Shown piece after piece: positions 53,378-61,617 of a stretch of DNA of 64,000 nt. The notes under the pieces are model-generated. The model searched no databases. It was given only the letters and a program-made list of their open reading frames with translations, and had not been told where the DNA came from. Origin of the DNA: VGTK01 sp046327915 (lineage in GTDB: Bacteria; Desulfobacterota; Binatia; UBA12015); NCBI GenBank assembly GCA_046327915.1, contig JAXLXO010000011.1, positions 1 to 64,000 on the forward strand, read 5' to 3'. Positions within the stretch are counted from its first letter, which is position 1. Each line of letters begins with the position of its first letter. A program made the position numbers and the translations under genes.

Positions 53378-56191
53378 ATGCGCAACGACGTCTCACCCGC
53401 CTCCCGCCGCTGCCCGTCCGTCCGCCGCACCCTGTTCGCGCTTCCGGCCTTCTGCGCGATCCTGCTCCTGCAGCCCTTGCTCGCACACGCGAGGCCGGTG
53501 GTGCACGGTTGCTCGAAGTCGCTGCCCGGCGCCGTCCGGCCCGGCGGCAACGGGATCGTGCGTCCCGGCGGACGCGCCTGCGACAAGGCGGAGGCGGGCG
53601 AGCCGCTGCGCGTGCTGGTCTACTCGCGCACGACGGGCTTCCGTCATCCGTCGATCGCGGACGCGCAGGAGTTCTTCCGCACGCTGCCCGAGAGGGAGGG
53701 CATCGCCGCGACGCTCAGCGAGGATCCCGAGACGTTCACCGACGACACGCTGGCGGGCTTCGACGTCGTCGTGTTCGCGAACACGACGGGCGAGATCCTG
53801 AACGACGAGCAGCAGGGCGCGCTCGAGCGCTTCGTGCGCGCGGGACACGGCTGGGTCGGCGTCCACTCCGCGGCCGACACCGAGTACCAGTGGAACTGGT
53901 ACGGGGCGCTGGTCGGCGCGTACTTCACGAGCCACCCGATCCTGCCGGTCGAGGTCGAGGTCACGACGGAGGACGCCGAGCATCCGTCGACCGACCACCT
54001 CCCGGGCAAGTTCCTCTTCACCGACGAGATCTACAACTTCGACCGCAACCCGCGCTTCGACAACGCGATCCTGCTGACCGTCGACGAGGCCGGATTCATC
54101 TACCCGAACTTCCCCGGCGGGCCGTCGATGGGCGCCGATCACCCGGTCGCCTGGTACAAGGAGTACGACGGCGGGCGCTCGTTCTACACCAACCTCGGCC
54201 ATCGCCCCGAGTCGTGGAGCGATCCGCGCTTCACCGAGCATCTGCTCGACGGCATCCGCTGGGCGGCTGGTCCGCCGACCTGGAACGCGATCCCGGTGTC
54301 GCGTCAAGCACGCAACCCGCTGACGATGGACGTGGCACCCGACGGACGCGTGTTCTACGTCGAGCGCACGGGCGAGGTCTGGTCGTGGAGCCCGAAGACC
54401 GGCCGCGTCTCGCTCGCGGCGCAGTTCGACGTGTCGCTCTACGGCGAGAACGGCCTGCTCGGCATCGGCCTCGACCCGGACTTCGCGCGCACGCCGTGGG
54501 TCTATCTCTTCTACGCGCTCGACGACTTCCAGCCGCCGCCCGACTACGACGCCGACGCGCTGCCCTACGACGGACCGCTCGGCACCAACGTGCTCGCGCG
54601 CTTCCTGCTGAAGGACGACGGAACGCTCGACCTCGACTCGCGCGAGGAGCTGCTGCGCACGCCGAGCGAGCGCGTCGGCGGTCACGAGGGCGGCCAGATC
54701 ACCTTCCTGCCCGACGGCACGCTGGTGCTGTCGGTCGGTGACAACACCAACCCCTTCGGCGACGCGAACGGCTTCGCGCCGCTCGACGCCCGTCCCGAGC
54801 GCGACCGCTACGACGCGCGCCGCACGGCGTCGAACCCCGACGACCTGCGCGGCAAGATCCTGCGCGTGAACCGCGACGGCTCGATCCCGCGCGGCAACCT
54901 CTTCCCGCGCAACGGCTCCGAGGGCCGTCCCGAGATCTACGTGATGGGCGCGCGCAACCCGTTCCGCAGCGCCGCGGATTCGAAGACCGGACGCCTCTAC
55001 TTCGGCGACGTCGGTCCGGACTCCGCGATCGACGGCCCGCGCGGCCCGCGCGGCTACGACGAGATCAACGTCGTCGACGGTCCGGGCAACTACGGCTGGC
55101 CGTTCTGCATCGGCCAGAATCGCGCGTACAACGAGTACGACTACGCGACCGGCGCGGTCGGCGCGCCGTTCTCCTGCGACGGCTACGTTCCGGCGGCGCT
55201 CGCCTACGACTACACGACGGTCAGCGAGCTGGCGCTCGGCAACGCGCGCGGCGTCGACGGCGGGCTCACGGGCCGCTCGGCGATGGCCGGCGTCGTCGTC
55301 CGCAGACCGTCCGGCAAGGCGCCCTACCGCCTGCCCGACACCTACGAGGGCGCGCTGTTCATGACCGAGTGGACGCGCGACATCATCGCCGCGGTGAACG
55401 TCGATCGTGCCGGCAAGCTGCAGCGCGTGCGCCGCGTCGTGCCGTGGATTCCGTTCCACCGCCCGGTCGACCTCGAGATCGGTCCCGACGGCGCGCTCTA
55501 CGTGCTCGAGTACGGCTCCGGCTTCGGCGGCGACAACGACGACGCGCAGCTGGTCCGCCTCGAGTACTCGGCCGACGGCGACCTGACGCCGGTCGCGTCC
55601 GCGGCCGCGTCGAAGACCGCTGGTGTGGTGCCGCTCGCGGTGCACCTCTCGGCGGCGGGCTCGCGCGCACCGGGCGCGAACGGCGTCATCGTGTCGTACG
55701 CCTGGGACGTCGACGGCGACGGCACCACGGATTACGACACGCCCGAGGTCGACCACACGTTCACGAAGGGCGGCGTGCAGTACGCGAGCCTCGTCGTGAC
55801 CGACGGCGCGGGCCGCAAGAGCTTCCCCGACGTCGTCGAGATCACCACAGGCAACGAGCCTCCGGTGGTGACCATCGACACGCCCGCGGCGGGTGCCGTC
55901 GTCGCGCGCGGCTCGCGCATCGAGGTGCGCGGCCACGCGACCGACCTCGAGGACGGCGACGCGGCCTGCAACCGCCTCAACTGGGACATCCGCCTCGGCC
56001 ACAACGCGCACGCGCACCCGCAGAAGGTGTTCAACGGCTGCGTCGGCGCCTTCGTGGTCGACATTCCCGAAGACCACGCGAACTCGTCCGCACTCTTCAT
56101 GGTCGTCGAGCTGCGCTACCAGGACGACGGCGGCCCCGAAGGCGAGCGCCCCCTCACCGGCGTCGCCACGCTACGCCTCGACGTCAAGTAG
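53378..56191 (+). CDS. ThuA domain, glucose/sorbosone dehydrogenase-like propeller and PKD domain
   Basis: A 937-residue exported protein. After a signal peptide (about 1-36) a ThuA domain occupies about 75-300 (TTGFRHPSI, HSAADTEYQWNWYGALVGAYF). A PQQ-type soluble sugar dehydrogenase propeller follows at about 310-700 (GLLGIGLDPDF, GGHEGGQITF, GDNTNPFGD, NYGWPFC). A PKD domain is at about 735-815 (YAWDVDGDGTTDYDTPEVDHTFTKGG) and a final strand domain with two Cys. This domain order is seen in many soil and marine bacteria and suggests binding or oxidation of sugars outside the cell. It stands alone. Confidence 0.88.
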   Translation: MRNDVSPASRRCPSVRRTLFALPAFCAILLLQPLLAHARPVVHGCSKSLPGAVRPGGNGIVRPGGRACDKAEAGEPLRVLVYSRTTGFRHPSIADAQEFFRTLPEREGIAATLSEDPETFTDDTLAGFDVVVFANTTGEILNDEQQGALERFVRAGHGWVGVHSAADTEYQWNWYGALVGAYFTSHPILPVEVEVTTEDAEHPSTDHLPGKFLFTDEIYNFDRNPRFDNAILLTVDEAGFIYPNFPGGPSMGADHPVAWYKEYDGGRSFYTNLGHRPESWSDPRFTEHLLDGIRWAAGPPTWNAIPVSRQARNPLTMDVAPDGRVFYVERTGEVWSWSPKTGRVSLAAQFDVSLYGENGLLGIGLDPDFARTPWVYLFYALDDFQPPPDYDADALPYDGPLGTNVLARFLLKDDGTLDLDSREELLRTPSERVGGHEGGQITFLPDGTLVLSVGDNTNPFGDANGFAPLDARPERDRYDARRTASNPDDLRGKILRVNRDGSIPRGNLFPRNGSEGRPEIYVMGARNPFRSAADSKTGRLYFGDVGPDSAIDGPRGPRGYDEINVVDGPGNYGWPFCIGQNRAYNEYDYATGAVGAPFSCDGYVPAALAYDYTTVSELALGNARGVDGGLTGRSAMAGVVVRRPSGKAPYRLPDTYEGALFMTEWTRDIIAAVNVDRAGKLQRVRRVVPWIPFHRPVDLEIGPDGALYVLEYGSGFGGDNDDAQLVRLEYSADGDLTPVASAAASKTAGVVPLAVHLSAAGSRAPGANGVIVSYAWDVDGDGTTDYDTPEVDHTFTKGGVQYASLVVTDGAGRKSFPDVVEITTGNEPPVVTIDTPAAGAVVARGSRIEVRGHATDLEDGDAACNRLNWDIRLGHNAHAHPQKVFNGCVGAFVVDIPEDHANSSALFMVVELRYQDDGGPEGERPLTGVATLRLDVK

Positions 56192-56204
56192 GCAGGGAGT
56201 CACC

Positions 56205-56231
56205 GGAGCGGCAGGATCCTCCTGCCGCTCC
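56205..56231 (+). terminator. GC hairpin after the ThuA protein gene
   Basis: A perfect 12-base inverted repeat (56205-56216 with 56220-56231) around a three-base loop sits 14 bases after the stop and is followed by a C-run, not T. Likely mRNA 3' end structure. Confidence 0.6.
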
Positions 56232-56318
56232 CCCCACCCCCGACGCAACGGAGCGCTCCGCCCCATCGCGTGAGCGCTCCGGGCGTCAGCGGCTGCGCGC
56301 GTACGCGAGGTCCGTGTC

Positions 56319-56439
56319 GTGAGGCGCGGGCGGTGGGGCGGGCTGCAGCGAGTGCCGCAGGCGTGAGCCGGTTTGGCGAGCAAAGCTCGCCGAACCGGCG
56401 AACCCGAGCAGCAGACCGCCCCACCGGCCCGCGCCTCAC
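56319..56439. repeat. Nested imperfect palindrome in the convergent gap
   Basis: The outer arms of about 24 bases (56319-56342 and 56416-56439) pair with a single-base bulge. An inner perfect-but-one 15-base stem (56367-56381 with 56385-56399) closes on a loop of AAA. A short GCTG/CAGC pair lies between. The whole 121-base unit could form one long hairpin or cruciform. It resembles REP/BIME-like structures in position (between convergent genes) but I saw no second copy in the window. Confidence 0.6.
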
Positions 56440-56468
56440 GAGCACCAAGCGCGGCATCAGCGGAACAG

Positions 56469-57605
56469 CTACTCCACCCCGATCAGCCCCTCGAGGCGCT
56501 CCATCGTGTCGACGAACTCCTCGATCATCTCCGTCACGACCGCCCGCGTCGGCTTCGCGACGTTCATCTGTCCGACGACCTGTCCGACGAAGTACGTCAC
56601 CAGCTGATTGCCGCCCGATCCCGCCTGGTGCGCGACGCGGTGGATGCGGCGCTGCGCGTCCGCGACCAGCATGCTCTGCAGTGGCATCGGCAGCGGGTCG
56701 GGCGCGCCCTTCGCCTCCCACGCGTCGCTCCACGGCGTGCGCAGCATGCGCGCCGGCTTGCCGGTGAGCGAGCGCGAGCGCCGGGTGTCGTTCGACGACG
56801 CGGCGAGGAACTTCTCCTTGACGCTGGGCGCGGTCTCGGCCTCGTGCGTGGTGAGCCACACCGATCCGCACCACACGCCCTCGGCGCCGAGCGCCAGCGA
56901 CGCCGCGACCTGGCGCCCGCTCGCGATGCCGCCCGCGGCGAGCACGGGGATCGGCGCGACCGCGTCCACGACCTGCGGTACCAGCACCATGGTCGCGACC
57001 TCGCCGGTGTGGCCGCCGCCCTCGGTGCCCTGCGCGATGATCAGGTCGACGCCCGCGTCGCGGTGCGCGATCGCGTGGTCGAGGCGTCCGGCGAGCGCCG
57101 CGACCGGGACGCCCTCCTTGCGCGAGCGCTCGATCAGCCACTCGGGCGGCGAGCCCAGCGCGGAGGCGAACAGCGAGATGCCGTGCTCGTAGGCGACGTC
57201 GATCAGCGGCGCCATCGACTTCGGATCGACCGCCATCGTGCGGCCGCTGCGCGTCAGCTCGCCCTCGTCGGCCGGCATGGCCGGCACGCCGTAGCGCTCG
57301 AGCAGGTCGTCGATCCACTTGCGGTGCTCGTCGGGGATCATGCCGCGCAGGTCATCGACGCCGAGCCCGCCCTCGTTCGATCCCGCGTACTTGCGCGGGA
57401 TCAGCAGGTCGACGCCGAACGGCTTGCCGCCGGCGTGCTCGCGGATCCACTTGAGATCGACCGCGAGCTGCTCCGGGGAGTGCGCGACCGCGCCGAGCAC
57501 GCCGAGCCCGCCGGCGGCGCTGACCGCGGCGGCGACGTCGCGGCAGTGGGTGAACGCGAGCAGCGGGAACTCGATCCCGAGCATTTCGGTGACGCGTGTG
57601 CGCAT
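56469..57605 (-). CDS. Nitronate monooxygenase (2-nitropropane dioxygenase-like)
   Basis: A 378-residue FMN TIM-barrel protein. It opens with LGIEFPLL, then GGLGVLG, and has QGTEGGGHTG with the catalytic His, IPVLAAGGIASG and ALGAEGVWCG, all typical of nitronate monooxygenases. It oxidises alkyl nitronates to carbonyl compounds and nitrite, or serves as an enoyl reductase-like FMN protein. ATG 57605 follows GGAGGG. It is divergent from the mutase gene. Confidence 0.87.
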   Translation of the reverse strand: MRTRVTEMLGIEFPLLAFTHCRDVAAAVSAAGGLGVLGAVAHSPEQLAVDLKWIREHAGGKPFGVDLLIPRKYAGSNEGGLGVDDLRGMIPDEHRKWIDDLLERYGVPAMPADEGELTRSGRTMAVDPKSMAPLIDVAYEHGISLFASALGSPPEWLIERSRKEGVPVAALAGRLDHAIAHRDAGVDLIIAQGTEGGGHTGEVATMVLVPQVVDAVAPIPVLAAGGIASGRQVAASLALGAEGVWCGSVWLTTHEAETAPSVKEKFLAASSNDTRRSRSLTGKPARMLRTPWSDAWEAKGAPDPLPMPLQSMLVADAQRRIHRVAHQAGSGGNQLVTYFVGQVVGQMNVAKPTRAVVTEMIEEFVDTMERLEGLIGVE

Positions 57606-57724
57606 GTGGAAGTCCCTCCGCCGGGCAGGTTCGCAGAGCGTCGCGCGGAGCGCCACACGACGCCGGTCTGCGCCGGCCCCGGCTTGAATTCGGCACTGCT
57701 TCCGGCGAAGCACCTGCGGGGTAC

Positions 57725-58885
57725 GTGGTGGAGGCCGACATCGATCTTCTCGTCGTCGGCGGGGGCATCGTGGGATGCACCGTCGCCGAGCGGGCCGCGC
57801 GCGAGCGCGGCTGGCGGAGCCTCGTGGTCGATCGTCGCAACCACGTCGGCGGCAACTGCCACGACGGGGTGCACGAAAGCGGCGTGCGCGTTCACACGTA
57901 CGGCCCGCACTACTTCCGCACCGACTCCGACGAGGTGCTCGCCTACCTGTCGCGCTTCACGGAGTGGATCCCCGGACGATACGTCGCGAAGGTCGCGACG
58001 CGCGGCCGGCTGTTCGACTTCCCGGTGAACCTGACGACGCTCGAGCAGTTCTACGGGACGTCGCTGACCCCCGACGAGGCGCGACGCCTGCTCGACGAGA
58101 AGCGCGACCGCACGATCGCGACGCCGCGCAACTCCGAGGAGCTGGTGCTGAGCCGCGTCGGACGGGAGCTCTACGAGGCGTTCTACGCCGGCTACACGTG
58201 CAAGCAGTGGGGCCGCTCGCCCGCGCTGCTCGACCCGTCGGTGTGCGGCCGCATTCCGGTGCGCTTCACGCGCGACGAGCGCTACGTCGAGCAGCGCCAC
58301 CAGGTGATGCCGCGCGACGGCTACACGCCGATGTTCCGCCGCATGCTCGCGTCGCCGCTGGTGACGGTCCTGCTGGGCTGCGACTTCGCGGAGCTGCGCG
58401 ACGCAGTGCGACCGCGCGTCGCCACGCTGTGGACCGGACCGATCGACGAGTACTTCGATCACCGCCTCGGACGGCTGCCGTGGCGCTCGCTCGACTTCGA
58501 GCTGGTCGCGTACGAGCAGGAGTGGCGCCAGCCGTGCGTGCAGATCAACTACCCGGACGAGCAGCCTTACACGCGCTCGATCGAGTACAAGCACGTCACG
58601 GGGCAGCGGCATCCGGCGACCGTCGTCGGCTACGAGTACCCGCGCTCGACGGGCGAGCCGTTCTACCCCGTGCCCAGCGCGGAGAGCCGCCGGCTGCACG
58701 CCGCGTATCGCGAGCTCGCCGAGGACGCACGGCACGCCGAGCGCACGTACTTCGCGGGCCGGCTCGCGACGTACGCGTACATCAACATGGACCAGGCGGT
58801 GCTCGCGGCGTTCGACGCGTTCACGGCGATCGAGCGCGACTGGCTCGCGTCGCACGCGCGGCGTGCCGCCGCTGCGGGAGGATGA
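57725..58885 (+). CDS. glf: UDP-galactopyranose mutase
   Basis: A 386-residue flavoprotein. N-terminal FAD motif VVGGGIVGC, the R-N-H-VGGN motif (RRNHVGGNCHD), HTYGPHYFRT and YTCKQWGRSP (UDP-sugar-binding Trp) are all UGM signatures, as is AYINMDQAV at the end. It converts UDP-galactopyranose into UDP-galactofuranose for cell-surface galactofuran. GTG 57725 is chosen because upstream frame residues are not UGM-like. The next gene starts one base after the stop codon. Confidence 0.9.
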   Translation: MVEADIDLLVVGGGIVGCTVAERAARERGWRSLVVDRRNHVGGNCHDGVHESGVRVHTYGPHYFRTDSDEVLAYLSRFTEWIPGRYVAKVATRGRLFDFPVNLTTLEQFYGTSLTPDEARRLLDEKRDRTIATPRNSEELVLSRVGRELYEAFYAGYTCKQWGRSPALLDPSVCGRIPVRFTRDERYVEQRHQVMPRDGYTPMFRRMLASPLVTVLLGCDFAELRDAVRPRVATLWTGPIDEYFDHRLGRLPWRSLDFELVAYEQEWRQPCVQINYPDEQPYTRSIEYKHVTGQRHPATVVGYEYPRSTGEPFYPVPSAESRRLHAAYRELAEDARHAERTYFAGRLATYAYINMDQAVLAAFDAFTAIERDWLASHARRAAAAGG

Positions 58886-58886
58886 C

Positions 58887-59687
58887 GTGCAGGTCTCGGT
58901 GGTCTTCGGAACGTACAATCGCGCCGAGCTGCTGACGCGGTCGCTCGAAGGCTACCTGCGCCAGAGTCTGCCGCTCGACCGGCTGGAGATCATCGCGATC
59001 GACGACTGGTCCACCGACGACACCGCCGACGTGCTCGCGACCTACGCGAAGCGCATGCGCATCGTCGTGATCCGGCCGCCGTGGAAGGAGCCCGGCACGT
59101 GGCGCGACTCGGCGACCGTCCTGAACATCGGGTTCCGCGCCGCGGCCGGCGAGCTGGTGGTGAGCACGCATCCCGAGGTGATCCCCGGGCTCGACAGCCT
59201 GCGCTCGATGCACGCGCACCGGCGCGAGCGCGCGTACCACGCGTGCAAGGCGTACTACCTGAACGTCGACCAGCAGGCGGCACTCGACGGCGTGGACTGG
59301 AAGGCGTCGAACCTCGGTGTGCGCGAGCTTCCCGGGTTCTACGTCGGTCCCGCGGACCTCGACGCTCCGGAGAACGCGTTCGCGCACGGCGCGATGGATC
59401 GCCATCGCGTCTGGGAGAGCCTGCTGTTCGGCGCCATGACGCGCGACACCTGGCGCTGGTTCGGCGGGCTGCGCGAGTTCGAGGGCTGGGGCAGCGTCGA
59501 CGTCGACTTCCTGCACCGCCGCCAGGCGCTCGGCATGGAAAACCTGACCGAGCTCGGCGACGAGACGATCTGCATCCACCAGAACCACGACGCGCAGAAC
59601 GCGGGCGTCGAGCGCGACGTCGTGCGCGCGATCGCCGCCGTGCCGAAGTACGAGCGTCCCGAGGACGCGCTGCTGTCGAACCTCTGA
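58887..59687 (+). CDS. GT2-family glycosyltransferase
   Basis: A 266-residue GT-A enzyme: VVFGTYNRAELL at the start, the DDWSTDDT acidic motif and ENLTELGDE late. FEGWGSVDVDF corresponds to the ED-type acceptor region. GTG 58887 has GGAGG six bases before it and directly follows the mutase stop, so it very probably uses UDP-galactofuranose; the mutase linkage is the evidence. A mutase-transferase pair suggests synthesis of a galactofuranose-containing polymer. Confidence 0.85.
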   Translation: MQVSVVFGTYNRAELLTRSLEGYLRQSLPLDRLEIIAIDDWSTDDTADVLATYAKRMRIVVIRPPWKEPGTWRDSATVLNIGFRAAAGELVVSTHPEVIPGLDSLRSMHAHRRERAYHACKAYYLNVDQQAALDGVDWKASNLGVRELPGFYVGPADLDAPENAFAHGAMDRHRVWESLLFGAMTRDTWRWFGGLREFEGWGSVDVDFLHRRQALGMENLTELGDETICIHQNHDAQNAGVERDVVRAIAAVPKYERPEDALLSNL

Positions 59688-59694
59688 CGCGCGG

Positions 59695-60576
59695 TCAGTC
59701 GCTGCGGCCGGCGAGCTCGACGAACGCCGCCATCTGCTCGACGTGGTGCGCGAGCGAGCTGCTGCGGAAGCGCAGGTTCAGCATGGTCGCGCCGCAGGCG
59801 GCATGGTGGGCGATCGCGTCGTGCACGCGCTGCGGCTCGCCGATCGGATCGAGCGGCGGCTCGGGCGACAGACCGACGTCGAGCGGACGCGTACGGCGCG
59901 CGTACGCGTCGCTGTCCTTCGCTCGTGCGAGGATCTCGCGGACTTCTTCCGGCTCGAGCGCGAACGGCACCCACGCGTCGCAGTCGAGCTCGATCGCGCG
60001 GCGTAGCGAGCGCGCGGTGCGGCCGCCCATCCAGATCGGCACGTCGGCCTGCACGCACACCGGATCGATCGTCACGTCGGCGAAGTCGTAGAACTCGCCG
60101 TGGAACGCGGGCTCGCGCTTGCCGAACGACGCGCGGATCGCGCGGATCGCCTCGCGCGCCTTCGGCCCGCGTCCGGCGAAGTCGCGGCCGAGCATCGCGA
60201 ACTCCTCCGCGAGCGAGCCGACGCCGACGCCGAGGATCAGGCGGCCGCGGCTCACCACGTCGAGCGTGCCGTAGCGCTTCACGATCTCGAGCGGGTGGTG
60301 GTAGCCGAGCACCAGGACGTAGGTCGCGAGCTTGACGCGCTCGGTGATCGCGGCGGCGTAGCCGAGCGTCACCGCGGGATCCCAGTAGCGGCGTCCGCGG
60401 CGCGGCGCGGCGGCGTGCGGGATCGCGACGTGGTTCGACGCCGTGAGGTGGAAGTAGCCGAGCCGGTCGGCGGCGCGCGCGATCTCCGCGAACGCGTCGA
60501 TCGAGGCGTCGTGCTCCCACGCGTTGACGACGCGCGGGTTCGCGATGATCACCGGACTGACGATGCCGTAGCGCAC
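59695..60576 (-). CDS. LLM-class flavin/F420-dependent oxidoreductase
   Basis: About 293 residues of luciferase-like TIM barrel: SPVIIANP, YFHLTASNHVAIP, LATYVLVLGYHHP, RLILGVGVGS and WMGGRTARSL. This pattern matches F420-dependent TIGR03619-like members. It could act in degradation or reduce an organic compound with F420H2. GTG 60576 (GGGGG upstream) is chosen; ATG 60633 adds 19 unrelated residues. Converges on the glycosyltransferase gene with 7 bases between. Confidence 0.85.
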   Translation of the reverse strand: MRYGIVSPVIIANPRVVNAWEHDASIDAFAEIARAADRLGYFHLTASNHVAIPHAAAPRRGRRYWDPAVTLGYAAAITERVKLATYVLVLGYHHPLEIVKRYGTLDVVSRGRLILGVGVGSLAEEFAMLGRDFAGRGPKAREAIRAIRASFGKREPAFHGEFYDFADVTIDPVCVQADVPIWMGGRTARSLRRAIELDCDAWVPFALEPEEVREILARAKDSDAYARRTRPLDVGLSPEPPLDPIGEPQRVHDAIAHHAACGATMLNLRFRSSSLAHHVEQMAAFVELAGRSD

Positions 60577-60708
60577 GATGCCCCCGTCGCCGGCGGTGAG
60601 CGAGGGCCGCCGGGCGCGACGGTCATCGCGCATCGCGACGCCGCTTGTCCATCACCTGCGGTCGTGCGCGCGGATGATGCACGAGCGGCGCGACGTCCGC
60701 GGCCGCGC

Positions 60709-61089
60709 TCAGCGCGTGGACGCGCCGGCGTTGCGGTGCACGCCGACGGTGACCGTCACCTGATCGCCCTTCTCGAGCTTCGCGAGTGCCGAGCCCGGGA
60801 ACAGCACGCGGACCTCCTTCCCCTTCACGTCGACGACCAGCGTGCCGCTGCTCGAGTCGAGCTCGCGCACGGTGCCGGTCACCTGGTGCTCGCCGAGATC
60901 CCCCGTGGTCGAGTCCCGGGCGGCGGGAAGAGGTGCGGGCAGGGCGGAGTTCACCGCGGGGGTGTCGCGCAGCGTGGCGTCGTTGCCGGGCAGGCGGTCG
61001 CTCGGCGCGTCCTGCGCTGCGGCGCTGGCTGCGAGGGCCAGCGTGCCGGCCACGGCGACGAAACGCGCGCTCTGCATGAGGCGGGTCAT
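60709..61089 (-). CDS. Small exported strand-rich protein (DUF5666/OB-like)
   Basis: A 126-residue protein with signal peptide (ALAASAAAQ end), a variable Pro/Ala linker and a short domain HQVTGTVRELDSSSGTLVVDVKGKEVRV. This looks like a small OB or DUF5666-like barrel. The start follows GGGAGGT. A gap of about 130 bases separates it from the LLM gene and it is divergent from the sigma-54 controlled surface protein. Function not known. Confidence 0.65.
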   Translation of the reverse strand: MTRLMQSARFVAVAGTLALAASAAAQDAPSDRLPGNDATLRDTPAVNSALPAPLPAARDSTTGDLGEHQVTGTVRELDSSSGTLVVDVKGKEVRVLFPGSALAKLEKGDQVTVTVGVHRNAGASTR

Positions 61090-61414
61090 GAGACCTCCCT
61101 TCGACCGATTCGGGTCGAAGCGGACTCCGGTGCACCGCGCATGCCACGACGGAGGCCCCGCGAAGCGCTGCCGTTTGCGGGCGGCAGCCGGCGCGTCCGT
61201 TGTAAATCGTTCCGTCGAAGGTCGGCACGCCGATGGTGCGGCGCGCACGCCAGCGCGGACGCCATGGCGTGCGCTCCTTCGCCTCGCCATGGCGGAGCGC
61301 ATGGGCTCGGTGACGGACGTGGCAGCCGCGTGGGCTTCGTGCACGTCCGCACGGACCAGGCACCCTCTGCGTACGAAAAAATTCAATCTTTTCGGCTGGA
61401 ATTCCCGGAGCCGG
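61090..61414. other. Non-coding region upstream of the surface-protein promoter
   Basis: About 325 bases between divergent genes, without a credible protein. An AT-rich stretch with A and T runs (61372-61391) stands out against the GC-rich surroundings and lies 25 bases upstream of the -24 element, where IHF or activator sites often occur for sigma-54 promoters. A small inverted repeat (TGCGCTCC/GGAGCGCA) lies further upstream. Confidence 0.45.
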
Positions 61415-61430
61415 TGGCACTAGAGTTGCC
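61415..61430 (+). promoter_or_regulatory. Sigma-54 promoter of the PT-rich surface protein
   Basis: TGGCAC at 61415-61420, five bases, then TTGCC at 61426-61430. The -24 half is perfect and the -12 GC is in register; only the last base deviates from the W of the consensus. The start is expected near 61441, leaving a leader of about 175 bases before ATG 61618. The hybrid activator at 457-2628 is the only sigma-54 activator visible in the window. Confidence 0.75.
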
Positions 61431-61617
61431 TTGCCCGGACCTGCTGAAGTTGCTGGGAACGGACCTCGTGCAGAAGCCGCGTCATTCCCCGACCCGGACG
61501 CTGCACGAGACCCTACATCATCATCATCGACCTCCGATCGCGCCCCTGACGTAGACGACGAGTGCCGCAACGACCCGCAAGGCGCACGGGTCGGCGGTGA
61601 TCCGAGAGGAACTTCCG

